Under the pieces are notes generated by a model, which searched no databases, had not been told where the DNA came from, and saw only the letters and a program-made list of their open reading frames with translations. From Bacteroidota bacterium (GTDB lineage Bacteria; Bacteroidota; Bacteroidia; Cytophagales; Cytophagaceae), in contig JAEWAY010000029.1 in NCBI GenBank assembly GCA_023391415.1, positions 1 to 29,397 of the forward strand: a stretch of DNA of 29,397 nt, given 5' to 3'. Of this stretch, positions 1-8,632 are shown piece after piece (within the stretch, counting starts at the first letter, position 1; every line of letters begins with the position of its first letter). A program made the position numbers and the translations under genes.

Positions 1-689
1 TCACATACAGCCAAGCCCACATAGCTTTAAGCTTGTATTTCCTGTGAATCTTAATATCTTGGCGGTTTCTCAAGGAAACAGGAAATTTATGCCGTAAATA
101 TAGAAACCTTTTTAGATTTATTAAAAACCTTTAAGCTATATGTTGTTTATCTTGCTGTTCTTATTGATCAAAACGCATGGGTAAAAAATTGGTTTTTCGT
201 GAAACATTATAAAAGTGTAATATTCGATAGGTATTTATTCGGCATTTTTGTAACTTGTCGATCAGGTCGGTTAATGTATGGACCGAAATCCGGCAAGATA
301 AGGGTGAAAACCATTCCTTGCCAATAGCTGGAACGCGCGCGGGTAATCCCTATTGATTTTTTAGTTATTGTATTTAATGTTCAATGCTCTGATATTGAGT
401 ATTATATGTATAGGGAAGTTTATAAAAGTATTTCAAAAAAAATATTTTGAAGCTTAAGTTTGACGCTCCATTCATCATCTAGTCTAATCAAGGTAACATT
501 TTATCCTATTTTCTTTATATTTTCACCTGAAAATATCATTTTTTATAAAATAGCGCGATACTTTACTCCCTCTGAAAAACGAATTCGTTCTCTAAAATCC
601 GAGTTCTGATGGTTGATAGGCCCGATCCCACCGGAAACTAATGATGACCTTTTCTCCTATATGCTCAACTCGTAGCGAAGATGATGATT
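1..689. other. AT-rich intergenic region, no supported gene
   Basis: No convincing gene is visible here. On the minus strand a frame stays open from about position 130 to the left edge. It contains one ATG at position 22 (reading MWAWLYV before the edge) and a TTG at 73, preceded by basic residues. It could be the start of a gene lying to the left, but support is weak. A 7-bp inverted repeat (TTCAAAA at 432-438 and TTTTGAA at 445-451) is present in very AT-rich sequence. No T-tract terminator was found after the DUF4835 gene, which ends at 690. Confidence 0.5.
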
Positions 690-1595
690 TTACCTGCTTG
701 TCATGATTCGCTGATACTTTTCCGAATTAAGTGGGTCGAGCTCTCGCAATATGCGCAAGGCCTCTTCCCGCGCTTTCATGTCTCCCTTTGAGAAAATCCC
801 AACAAGTTCATCCGATTTGGCCAGAAAAAACGATCTGATAATGATGGAGTAAGGCTTTAGAATATTGGTCTGTCTCATTACTTTCAGGAATTCAAGTATT
901 TCTTTTCTTTTTTCATCCTGATTTTCTTCAAAGGAGTCGAGAGCGATCCGGTGATATTTATAAAATCCTTCCCTGAATTCCGTAAGCTGCTGATGATTCA
1001 TGTTTTCCTGTAACCAATAGCGTCCGTTATAGTCTTTGCCTTCGTCCCAACCCGGAGCGGAGCCCATGGCCGTGTTCAGTATGTTTCTGGCTTTTTCGAA
1101 ATACGCGGAACCTCCCATTGGAGAAAAGGAATCGTAGTCGAGACCGATGATGATGTTGACATAATAGCCAAGAACGGAAGTAAGATTGGACAGGAAGCTG
1201 TTCTCGTTAAAATTCATCTGAATAGACTCTCTGTACTCAAACTGGAAGCTTCTGTCCAGAAAGTTGATCAATACCGATTCATATCCGGTACCATATACAG
1301 GTCTTAAAGATTGTATCTGAATAGAACCTTCATAGTTTCCACCGGTTACGCTTCCTTTTTCGAGTGTGATAAGGACATTGCATTTTATTTGTTCTTCGGT
1401 CTCAAAAGCGTCGTCCGTCCATTTGCGGGTATTGATAAATGTCGCGATGTCTTTTTGCATGGTTTCAAATACCCGTCTGTCCGTCGCCTGTATTTTTTCC
1501 GCGTTGACGGAGACATTGCAATTAATCTCTTGCGCGTGTATGGACACGTGCTGAAAAAATGTAAGTAAAAGTACGATCGCGAGTATTTTATTCAT
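690..1595 (-). CDS. DUF4835 family secreted protein
   Basis: A 301-residue protein with a clear signal peptide (residues 1-21, ending HAQ) followed by a soluble mixed alpha/beta region. The opening of the mature part (INCNVSVNAEKIQATDRRVF) and the overall pattern match the DUF4835 family of Bacteroidota, whose function is not established. The ATG overlaps the coaBC stop by 8 bases, so the two are translationally coupled. It is the last gene of the OstA-bamD-rpoZ-coaBC unit. In many Bacteroidota this gene is followed by recN; here about 690 bases of non-coding sequence follow instead. Periplasmic or outer-membrane location is inferred from the signal peptide and from its envelope-assembly neighbours. 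Confidence 0.85.
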   Translation of the reverse strand: MNKILAIVLLLTFFQHVSIHAQEINCNVSVNAEKIQATDRRVFETMQKDIATFINTRKWTDDAFETEEQIKCNVLITLEKGSVTGGNYEGSIQIQSLRPVYGTGYESVLINFLDRSFQFEYRESIQMNFNENSFLSNLTSVLGYYVNIIIGLDYDSFSPMGGSAYFEKARNILNTAMGSAPGWDEGKDYNGRYWLQENMNHQQLTEFREGFYKYHRIALDSFEENQDEKRKEILEFLKVMRQTNILKPYSIIIRSFFLAKSDELVGIFSKGDMKAREEALRILRELDPLNSEKYQRIMTSR

Positions 1596-2811
1596 GATTC
1601 AATAAGGCGACGATATGCTGGACAATATCCGCCGCGGCTTCCTTTTTACTTTTTAACTCGAAAGTGGTGATTTTATTTTGCTTATCAATGATCGTAATTT
1701 TATTGGTATCGTACCCGAAGCCCGCTCCGGGGTCATTGAGGGAGTTTAGGACGATAAAGTCCAGATTTTTACTTAAAATCTTTTTCCGGGCGTTTTGAAG
1801 CTCATCGTTTGTTTCCAGAGCGAAACCTACGGAAATCTGGTTCTTTCCTTTTCGTTTTCCAATTTCCGCCGCTATGTCCCTGGTACGATGGAGAGACAAA
1901 GTCAGCTCTTCCTCCTTGTCTTCCTTTTTTATTTTCTGGTCATAAACGATCGCTGGCTTGTAATCAGCTACGGCCGCGGCCATAATAATGATATCCGACT
2001 GATCTGAATATCGTGACGCCGCGTTATACATGGATTCGGCCGTGTCAACGCGGACGCGTTGAATTTTATCGCCAGGCTGGAGGTGGGTTGGTCCCGATAT
2101 CAGAGTTACGTCGCCTCCCAGACGGGCGCACTCTTCAGCGATGGCGTAGCCCATTTTTCCGGTAGAGCGATTGCCTATAAAACGTACAGGATCGATCGGT
2201 TCATAGGTCGGTCCCGCTGTAATCAATATTTTTTTGCCTTGTAGCGGAGCGCTGAAATTCGAGAGGCTAAGAATATCCTGAATATAAGATAGCAACTCTT
2301 CAGGTTCGCGCATCCTGCCTCGTCCCACCAATCCACTGGCTAACTCGCCATAGGACGAGTCGGCGATGTAGTGGCCGTATCCTTTGAGTAGTCTGGCGTT
2401 TCGTCTGGTAGAGGGATGCGAGTACATATCCAGGTCCATGGCGGGCGCGAAAACAACCGGGCAACGGGCGGATAAATAGACGGCGGTAAGAAGGTTGTCG
2501 CATATGCCATGGGCGCATTTCGCCATGGTATTGGCGGAAGCCGGCGCGATCAGGAACAGGTCGGCCCACAATCCGAGCTCTACGTGGTTGTTCCAGGTGC
2601 CCGTAGAGTCTCCGTCATTGGTAAAGCTCGTAAGAACGGGACGCTTGCTGAGCGTGGACAATGTCAATGGAGTTATAAAAGTACAGGCGGAAGTAGTCGC
2701 GATCACCTGTACTTCCGCCCGCGCTTTTACGAGTAAACGAATTAACTCCGCGGCTTTATAAGCCGCGATACTCCCGCAAACTCCGAGTAGTATCTTCTTT
2801 CCACGGAGCAT
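1588..2811 (-). CDS. coaBC: Bifunctional phosphopantothenoylcysteine decarboxylase / phosphopantothenate-cysteine ligase
   Basis: A 407-residue cytoplasmic CoaBC (Dfp) that joins cysteine to 4'-phosphopantothenate and decarboxylates the product, two steps of coenzyme A synthesis. Residues 1-180 are the FMN-binding CoaC part, with GSIAAYKA near the N-terminus, the catalytic His at 76 (NNHVELGLWAD) and PASANT at 90-95. Residues 190-407 are CoaB, with ITAGPTYEPIDPVRFIGN, RSTGKMG and KIKK, retaining the Asn and Lys used for acyl-adenylate formation. Two CoaC positions differ from the E. coli and plant pattern: PAMN reads PAMD (123-126), and the flap LACG reads LASG (157-160). The gene starts 8 bases after rpoZ and overlaps the DUF4835 start. 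Confidence 0.95.
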   Translation of the reverse strand: MLRGKKILLGVCGSIAAYKAAELIRLLVKARAEVQVIATTSACTFITPLTLSTLSKRPVLTSFTNDGDSTGTWNNHVELGLWADLFLIAPASANTMAKCAHGICDNLLTAVYLSARCPVVFAPAMDLDMYSHPSTRRNARLLKGYGHYIADSSYGELASGLVGRGRMREPEELLSYIQDILSLSNFSAPLQGKKILITAGPTYEPIDPVRFIGNRSTGKMGYAIAEECARLGGDVTLISGPTHLQPGDKIQRVRVDTAESMYNAASRYSDQSDIIIMAAAVADYKPAIVYDQKIKKEDKEEELTLSLHRTRDIAAEIGKRKGKNQISVGFALETNDELQNARKKILSKNLDFIVLNSLNDPGAGFGYDTNKITIIDKQNKITTFELKSKKEAAADIVQHIVALLNHE

Positions 2812-2819
2812 ATAGGAAA

Positions 2820-3161
2820 TTATTCTTTCTCAGATGGTGAGGACGGGTTTTCTTCCTCAACTCTCCTAAACATGATTTTGTCATCCATAAACTCTTCCAA
2901 AGCTACTATGGAAGGTTTCGGCATTCTTTCATAGAACTTTGAAATCTCAATCTGCTCCCTGTTTTCAAAGATCTCTTCCAGATTGTCGACAGTCGACGCG
3001 AAATCAGCGAGCTTGTTGTTCAGTTCTTCCTTCACTTTGGTCGATACTTGTCTCGCGCGTTTGGAGGCCACGACAATGCTCTCATATATGTTGCCTGTCT
3101 TAGCGGCGAGTTTTTCCGTATCTCTGGTTACGATCGCTGAGGGTATGTTCGTCTTTTTCAT
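2820..3161 (-). CDS. rpoZ: DNA-directed RNA polymerase omega subunit
   Basis: A 113-residue omega/RPB6-type protein. The region AAKTGNIYESIVVASKRARQ (about residues 19-38) is the conserved core that clamps the beta-prime C-terminus; an acidic tail follows, as in other Bacteroidota omegas. It assists RNA polymerase assembly and may take part in ppGpp binding (family knowledge). It starts 2 bases after the bamD stop and ends 8 bases before coaBC, so all three must be co-transcribed. Confidence 0.92.
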   Translation of the reverse strand: MKKTNIPSAIVTRDTEKLAAKTGNIYESIVVASKRARQVSTKVKEELNNKLADFASTVDNLEEIFENREQIEISKFYERMPKPSIVALEEFMDDKIMFRRVEEENPSSPSEKE

Positions 3162-3163
3162 AG

Positions 3164-3982
3164 TTAACTTCTGATCTTTTTTATATTATCAAGGCTTTTC
3201 TTATATAGAAGTTCCGCCTCTTTCTTAAATTTACTATTGGGATACTGATCCACAAAATTCTCATAAAATTCAATAGCTTCCAAATACCTTTCCGCTTGTT
3301 TTACCGTTACACTCGCTTCAGCGAGTTTAAACTGAGAACTGATCTGCAACCAGGAGGCTTCCTCTATATGGGAGGAAGAAGGATACTGCTTTCTGAAAGT
3401 CTCGAACGCGATTACCGCCGACTTGTAATGGATATTGTTGTTTTTTCCCAGATCGTAGTAAAGTCGGGCCTTTTCAAAAGCTTTTCGTTCCAGTTTCCTG
3501 TTGATCTCGTCTGTAAGCTGGTTTACTTCATCCAGGTATTGACTTTTGGGATACCGATTGACAAATTTTTGAAAGGCTTTGAGCGCGTCGTGGGAACTGC
3601 TTTGATCCAGATTATACCGGGGCGCGTCGTTATATAGGGACATGGCGGCCATATATAAGGCTTCTTCCGCGCGGTCGCTTCTGGTATACAGGTCATAGAA
3701 CTCTTTAAAATAATAAGCGCTAAGCACATATTGTTTTTGCTTGTAATAGCTCATAGCCCGGTAATAGGACGCTTTTTCGGCGGATCCGGATCCTTTCAGC
3801 AAGGGCAGCGTTTCGTCAAAAAGCACCTGAGCCTTATAAAACTCCTCTTCTTCAAAATACTTGTAAGCGGCTTCCAGTCTTTTGTTGAGGTCGTCGCTGT
3901 TTCTAATCTTTTCGAATTTGCTACAGCTTAGTGTAACGCCAGCGCATAGAACCAGGAAAAAATATACCAGCTTTCTTTTCAT
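3164..3982 (-). CDS. bamD: Outer membrane assembly lipoprotein BamD
   Basis: A 272-residue lipoprotein with a short signal peptide and lipobox ending in Cys20 (VTLSC). The rest is helical TPR-like repeats, with recurring motifs such as AYKYFEEEEFYKAQVLFDE, ALKAFQKFVNRYPKSQYLDE and AIEFYENFVDQYPNSKFKKE. This matches BamD/YfiO, the essential periplasmic partner of BamA in beta-barrel insertion. It lies 44 bases after the OstA-like gene and 2 bases before rpoZ. An outer-membrane transport gene beside a barrel assembly gene suggests coordinated envelope biogenesis. Confidence 0.92.
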   Translation of the reverse strand: MKRKLVYFFLVLCAGVTLSCSKFEKIRNSDDLNKRLEAAYKYFEEEEFYKAQVLFDETLPLLKGSGSAEKASYYRAMSYYKQKQYVLSAYYFKEFYDLYTRSDRAEEALYMAAMSLYNDAPRYNLDQSSSHDALKAFQKFVNRYPKSQYLDEVNQLTDEINRKLERKAFEKARLYYDLGKNNNIHYKSAVIAFETFRKQYPSSSHIEEASWLQISSQFKLAEASVTVKQAERYLEAIEFYENFVDQYPNSKFKKEAELLYKKSLDNIKKIRS

Positions 3983-4026
3983 TGAACGCGAATATAATAT
4001 TTGTAAAACTTACTTCAAACCAGATT

Positions 4027-5529
4027 TTAGAGCTTCTGCTTGACAACCTGCTCGCGGTCGGGTCTTCGCTCATACCACCACTTGAACCCTTTCAGCCTGG
4101 TGTCAGGCTCCTGAATCAATTGGGGAGGGATAAAAGAGCCTTCCGGGTTTTTCAGGAACGAAATGGTTTTGACCTTATTATTTTCAAAAAACATTTTCAT
4201 ATTGCTGCTGATTACTTTATTCATACCGGTGAGGGCGGTGTCGCCTTCCAGCACGAAATAAATGCTCTGCGCGTTGCCAATGACATCGACCCGGCGGATC
4301 GAATCGTTGAGGAACCAGGCGTCTATATCTCGTCCTTTAACCTGATTGTAATGCGTTAGTTCATCCTGGGATATGATGAAGCTGTTTTGGCGAATGTGCA
4401 TCATGTCGATATGACCATGGGCCATTTGAACATGAATCGTATCGCCCAGGATCTGATTGTCGATGTTCCACAATACGGGTTGTTCGAAAAATGAAATAAG
4501 CGAGTCCGCGAAATTATATACGAGCGAATCCGCTACCGCCTGAAAGTCTTTTTTAAAGACCTTGCTGTTATAGTAAGCCAGAAGCTTCTTTTCACCGGTG
4601 GTTTGTTTCTTGTCGATTGAAACAAGCGTGTCGGCGTTTAAAAACAGAGTGTCTCCATCGCTAACCTTCACCATCAGCGCGTCCCCAAATACTTTGGTAA
4701 AGCCGAGATCGCCGCGGTGAATGGCGTCGTTGCCATAAATGGTGATATCGTCTTCCTTGCTGTACATGCGTACATTCCCCTTGAGTGTCCCCCGGTCAAG
4801 CGTTTTATTGTATATGATATTGTCTCCGGATATCTCATAAGCGCCGGACAGGATAATGGACTTGTCCATATCGCTTTCTTTGGTCGCCGTATTATAATTG
4901 CCGGACTCCGCCTGTATGGTGTCTCCTTTGGAAATAATGGTGGAAGGTCCCAGAAATGTCGCTATTTTGGTTTCCGAGTTGTACAGCAAATGCTGGGAAT
5001 ATAAAATGAAATCGTCTTCCGGATTGACGACTTTTACGTTTTCCCTGAAATTGAAAATACGGGTATTCGAATCATAGCGCCCTTTGACACTGGTCAACGT
5101 ATTGGGAGGGTCCAGGATAGTCGCGCCGTCGTTGTATACAGCGGTCTTATCCGCCATGTTGTAGTCCAGCGCGTTGGTTTTTACAGTAGAGTTGTCGTCG
5201 ATCAGGACCACATTCTCCCGAAAACGGGCCATCTTGGTATTGCCGTTGTAAAATAGTTTGGAAGAGGTGATGACGCTGCTGTCGGGTTGTACTATACGTA
5301 CGTTGCCAAAGGCGTCGAGCGCGTTTTTTTTGGGATAGAAATAGGCCGAATCGGTATACATCAGCGCCCCGTCTTGCTTAAAGATCACATTTCCTTTAAG
5401 AACCCGTAGGCCCTTTTCTCTTCCTTCCAGTACATCGGCTTGTACAAGCTCGATTTTATCTTTCTGTCCAAAGCAAAAAAAAGGCGCGACTATGGTCAAT
5501 AAAATTAAAAATATTTTCCTTTTTGTCAT
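4027..5529 (-). CDS. Large OstA/LptA-like LPS transport protein
   Basis: A 500-residue protein with a signal peptide (residues 1-21, ending CFG/Q) and about a dozen short repeating beta-strand units of the type VLKGNVIFKQDGALMYTDSA, TLKGNVRMYSKEDDITIYG and NALDAFGNVRIVQPDSS. This is the beta-jellyroll repeat of OstA/LptA (and the LptD N-domain), which forms the periplasmic bridge carrying lipopolysaccharide. It is much longer than E. coli LptA (about 185 residues) and has no LptD barrel, a form common in Bacteroidota. It is the first gene of the minus-strand operon, diverging from tilS 48 bases away. A structural role in LPS export is inferred; direct substrate binding is not shown by sequence. 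Confidence 0.85.
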   Translation of the reverse strand: MTKRKIFLILLTIVAPFFCFGQKDKIELVQADVLEGREKGLRVLKGNVIFKQDGALMYTDSAYFYPKKNALDAFGNVRIVQPDSSVITSSKLFYNGNTKMARFRENVVLIDDNSTVKTNALDYNMADKTAVYNDGATILDPPNTLTSVKGRYDSNTRIFNFRENVKVVNPEDDFILYSQHLLYNSETKIATFLGPSTIISKGDTIQAESGNYNTATKESDMDKSIILSGAYEISGDNIIYNKTLDRGTLKGNVRMYSKEDDITIYGNDAIHRGDLGFTKVFGDALMVKVSDGDTLFLNADTLVSIDKKQTTGEKKLLAYYNSKVFKKDFQAVADSLVYNFADSLISFFEQPVLWNIDNQILGDTIHVQMAHGHIDMMHIRQNSFIISQDELTHYNQVKGRDIDAWFLNDSIRRVDVIGNAQSIYFVLEGDTALTGMNKVISSNMKMFFENNKVKTISFLKNPEGSFIPPQLIQEPDTRLKGFKWWYERRPDREQVVKQKL

Positions 5530-5540
5530 GACGGTGCAAG

Positions 5541-5572
5541 TTGCGTAAAGTTACAGAAAAAAACTACATTCG
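5541..5572 (+). promoter_or_regulatory. Candidate Bacteroidota-type promoter for tilS
   Basis: TTG at 5541-5543 and TACATTCG at 5565-5572 (one mismatch to TAnnTTTG) are separated by 21 bases. A start 6-7 bases downstream would fall at or next to the tilS ATG (5578), giving a leaderless or nearly leaderless mRNA. The divergent OstA-like gene shares this 48-base gap, but no equally good minus-strand promoter was found. Confidence 0.4.
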
Positions 5573-5577
5573 TCCTT

Positions 5578-6915
5578 ATGTTAGAACGATTCAATAGGTA
5601 TATACAGGAGAAGTCTCTTTTCGGAAAAACCGATTATGTCATCGCGGGGGTAAGCGGAGGCCTGGACTCCGTCTGTCTGTGTTATCTGCTGTATCAGGCT
5701 GGGTATAACTTTGGTATCGCCCATTGTAATTTTGGATTACGGGGGGAAGAATCTGATGAAGACGAACGATTTGTAAAAGAATTGGCGGACAAATACAAGG
5801 CTCCTTTTTATGTCAGGAGTTTTGAGACGGAAGCTTATGCCAGGCGAGAGAAGATTTCTATTCAGATGGCGGCCCGTACGCTTCGTTATGAATGGTTTGA
5901 GCGATTGCTAAAGGAAAATGGCGGCCGCGGAATCTTGACCGCCCATCATCATGATGATTCGGTGGAAACTTTTTTTCTTAACCTGATCAGGGGAACCGGT
6001 ATAGCCGGTTTGCATGGTATCCAGCCTGTCGCGGGAAAGATTGTCCGGCCTCTCCTGTTCGCGTCGCGGGAGGAATTGAAGGCTTTGACGAAAAAAGCTG
6101 GTCTTGACTGGAGAGAAGATAGTTCAAACCAGAGTGTTAAATATAAGCGCAACTTTCTAAGACATAAAGTGATCCCTTTGTTTTCAGAGGTAAATCCCAA
6201 CTTCGCGAATACGTTCAGGGAAACACTTGCTAAGCTCAGTCTGACTGAAGCGGTGTTTATGGAAAGTGTGGAAGCGTTCAGGAGAAAAGCCTTTAAAGTA
6301 TCGGCGCGTTCGTGTTCAATCGCCATCGAGGAATTGCGAAATAATAAAAACGCCCTGATTCTGTTGTATGAAACGCTTAAGTCCTTCCAATTTAATTTTG
6401 ATCAGTGTGTGGATATGCTAAACTGTCTTGACGCTGAGGCGGGAAAGCGATTTGAATCCGCGAGTCATGTTTTGGTCAAAGATCGCCTTGAATTAATCAT
6501 CACTCAAAAATCTCATGCCGATTCGCCCGCTCCGGTCCTGATCAGGGAAGACCAGGCTCATGTTGTTGTTCAAGGTTATAGTCTACAGATAACGCGATGG
6601 AACCACGAGCAATACGAACTGAAGCGTAGCGCCGATTCAGCCGCCTTCGATTTTGACAAGCTCCGCTTTCCCCTTGTTGTCCGGCGATGGAAACAGGGTG
6701 ACTATTTTTTTCCCTTAGGAATGAATGGAAAGAAAAAGATCAGTGATTTCCTGATTGACCGTAAAGTCCCGCTCAATCTAAAGTCGGAGGTGTTTCTTCT
6801 GATTTCGGATGAACAAGTGGTCTGGGTTATCGGACATCGTATCGATCGCCGTTTCAAGATCGGGGAAGAAACAAAGCGGGTTCTTGAGGTTCAACTATCT
6901 CTCCATACGGAATAA
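5578..6915 (+). CDS. tilS: tRNA(Ile)-lysidine synthase
   Basis: A 445-residue enzyme that converts C34 of the CAU-anticodon tRNA(Ile) to lysidine using ATP and lysine, so that it reads AUA. The N-terminal PP-loop ATPase motif SGGLDS is at residues 26-31. AHCNFGLRGEESDED and the HHHDDSVETFFLNLIRGTG motif are also typical of TilS. The C-terminal 150 residues (for example VRRWKQGDYFFPLGMNGKKK) match the TilS C-terminal domain, so the protein is full length. It is followed after 41 bases by the YihY-type gene and may be co-transcribed with it. Confidence 0.95.
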   Translation: MLERFNRYIQEKSLFGKTDYVIAGVSGGLDSVCLCYLLYQAGYNFGIAHCNFGLRGEESDEDERFVKELADKYKAPFYVRSFETEAYARREKISIQMAARTLRYEWFERLLKENGGRGILTAHHHDDSVETFFLNLIRGTGIAGLHGIQPVAGKIVRPLLFASREELKALTKKAGLDWREDSSNQSVKYKRNFLRHKVIPLFSEVNPNFANTFRETLAKLSLTEAVFMESVEAFRRKAFKVSARSCSIAIEELRNNKNALILLYETLKSFQFNFDQCVDMLNCLDAEAGKRFESASHVLVKDRLELIITQKSHADSPAPVLIREDQAHVVVQGYSLQITRWNHEQYELKRSADSAAFDFDKLRFPLVVRRWKQGDYFFPLGMNGKKKISDFLIDRKVPLNLKSEVFLLISDEQVVWVIGHRIDRRFKIGEETKRVLEVQLSLHTE

Positions 6916-6956
6916 GCGCTTTATTTTTATACATTTCCATCAACATTTTTTCTCAA

Positions 6957-7877
6957 ATGGAGTGTATAGAAAAAATGAATCGAATGACACAGGGGCATTA
7001 CTGGTATGTCCGCTTGGGAACTTTGCTCAAAGCTACTTTTATCAAATGGAATAAAGACGAGGCTTTTACGATGGCTTCTTCCCTATCGTATTACGCGATA
7101 TTTTCTCTACCACCCTTATTGCTGATTATTGTCAGCGCCGCCGGAAAACTGTTTGGGAAAAAAGCCATGGAAGGTAAGATCGCCATGGCTTTGGGTGAAA
7201 TTATAGGCCCCGACCTAGCATATAATCTTCAACTGGTCATCGCGAACTCCAGTCTGGAAAAAAGAAGTTTAGCCAGTTCTCTGATCAGCTTTCTTTTATT
7301 ACTCATCGCCGCCACAGGCCTGTTGACACAATTGCAAAATTGCCTTGATAAAATATGGAAAATTAAACCGCGGAAAGGTACCGCTATTATTAAAATACTG
7401 GCTGAGCGAATAGAGGGCTTTCTGATTATTTTATTGATAGGATGTTTTTTTATTATGCTTTTATTTTCACAAAACATTCTGCGTCATTTGGGAGCGTATT
7501 TTTCCAGTATACGTTTTGGTTATACATCGGAAGTGGTGTTTGTAGCCAAACTGTCGATTTCCGTATGCTTATTATCCCTTTTGTTTGGCTTGCTTCTGAA
7601 GATCCTTTCAAATGTGCGTCTCAGTTTTCGTTTGATATGGCCCGGAGCGTTGATCACGGCGATATTGTTTATACTCGGGAAGTATGGCTTGCAGCTTTAT
7701 CTGAGTTATTTCAATCCGGGTTCCGCGTATGGCAAAGCCAGTTTTGTCATCATATTGTTGATATGGGTATTTTACTCAAGTCTTTTAATCTTATTTGGGG
7801 CGGAATTTACCCAGGTATATTCGGAGAACGGCGGGCGGAAAATAAGACCTAACCGATTCGCTAAAAAAGATTTGTAG
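6957..7877 (+). CDS. YihY/BrkB family inner membrane protein
   Basis: A protein of up to 306 residues with about six membrane helices. The conserved start of the family, KWNKDEAFTMASSLSYYAIF, lies at about residues 35-54, and the signature FNPGSAYGKASFVIILLIWV occurs near the C-terminus (family pattern Y..GS.G.....L.W.Y.S). Members were once called ribonuclease BN in error; their function is unresolved, with envelope integrity or transport suggested. The start is uncertain: ATGs at 6957, 6975 and 6984 are all possible, and the A-rich stretch before 6975 could serve translation initiation. It converges with the lipoprotein gene 8 bases away, with no visible terminator. Confidence 0.88.
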   Translation: MECIEKMNRMTQGHYWYVRLGTLLKATFIKWNKDEAFTMASSLSYYAIFSLPPLLLIIVSAAGKLFGKKAMEGKIAMALGEIIGPDLAYNLQLVIANSSLEKRSLASSLISFLLLLIAATGLLTQLQNCLDKIWKIKPRKGTAIIKILAERIEGFLIILLIGCFFIMLLFSQNILRHLGAYFSSIRFGYTSEVVFVAKLSISVCLLSLLFGLLLKILSNVRLSFRLIWPGALITAILFILGKYGLQLYLSYFNPGSAYGKASFVIILLIWVFYSSLLILFGAEFTQVYSENGGRKIRPNRFAKKDL

Positions 7878-7885
7878 ATTCGTTG

Positions 7886-8557
7886 TTACCTGAAAAGTAT
7901 TTTCTTTTCTTCATCACGGTATCTTCCGGATAGTTTGCCTCCCGCCTCTGTTTTTTGCCCGGGTTCGGACGAATGGGTTCTTTGTATGATCACACGAGCT
8001 GTTTGTCCGGAGTATGAGGAACTAAAGGATGTTGGTATCGTAAAATGGTCTTTGTCCGTTTCTTCCGTTACGTATCTGGGGGCTCCGGGAGAGTCTGGTA
8101 TCAAAAAAAGCATTACGGTTTCATTGTTGCGCAATGGCGCCCCCGACCAGGTGATCGTCTCTCCGAGTTGGGTATTTAGTTCTTGGATATCTTTTATTTC
8201 GATTGGCGTCAGTGTGATGAAGTTGCGATAACGGTTGCCATCAAGGTCTTCCCAGAGGAATTCCCCTTTTTCAATAAATCCGTCGAATATTTTTTCGTAG
8301 CTCTGGGTTAGGGTGTTATATTCCAGAGGCGCGTCGCTAAAATGAATAAAACTGGGTGAAGTAAGCCGTAATACGTTACCATTTGATTTCTTGTGCCTGA
8401 ATTGGGCCTTCGCGTATGTCCTATCTTCCGACTTGTTATAAAACAGTTCATACTCGGTAAATATTTTCCGTTGATTTACATCGTGCGTTTCATCCATTTT
8501 ACAACTGGCGAAGGCCAGGTATAAAATAAATATGAGAAACCGTTGAGGTAGGGCCAT
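7886..8557 (-). CDS. Small lipoprotein of unknown function, sigma/FecR module
   Basis: A 223-residue protein beginning MALPQRFLIFILYLAFASCK, a short lipoprotein signal with the lipidated Cys at 19. I start it at the ATG at 8557, because the longer frame would begin with TTG. The mature part is probably all beta, with an Ig-like strand pattern around ETITWSGAPLRNNETVMLFL and HFTIPTSFSSSYSGQTARVI. I recognise no named family. It lies 75 bases after the STN-barrel gene on the same strand and is probably the last gene of the ECF sigma/FecR unit. An outer-membrane surface or periplasmic role, perhaps as ligand or partner of the barrel, is inference only. Confidence 0.75.
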   Translation of the reverse strand: MALPQRFLIFILYLAFASCKMDETHDVNQRKIFTEYELFYNKSEDRTYAKAQFRHKKSNGNVLRLTSPSFIHFSDAPLEYNTLTQSYEKIFDGFIEKGEFLWEDLDGNRYRNFITLTPIEIKDIQELNTQLGETITWSGAPLRNNETVMLFLIPDSPGAPRYVTEETDKDHFTIPTSFSSSYSGQTARVIIQRTHSSEPGQKTEAGGKLSGRYRDEEKKILFR

Positions 8558-8632
8558 GGTCAAAATGAATAAAAGGACGTACTTTTTATTACTTGTACTA
8601 AAGACAATAAATTATTCCTGATAGCTGCATGG

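Noticed and set aside
1..73. 5' end of a minus-strand gene leaving the window
   Set aside because: Only about 7-24 codons are visible, with no clear ribosome binding site or recognisable family; noted in the intergenic entry but not called.
2300..2569. 89-codon minus-strand frame inside coaBC
   Set aside because: It is a shifted frame of coaBC itself, Arg/Pro rich and without motif support.
5949..6326. 125-codon minus-strand frame within tilS
   Set aside because: It is antisense to a conserved TilS region and shows no protein-like motif.
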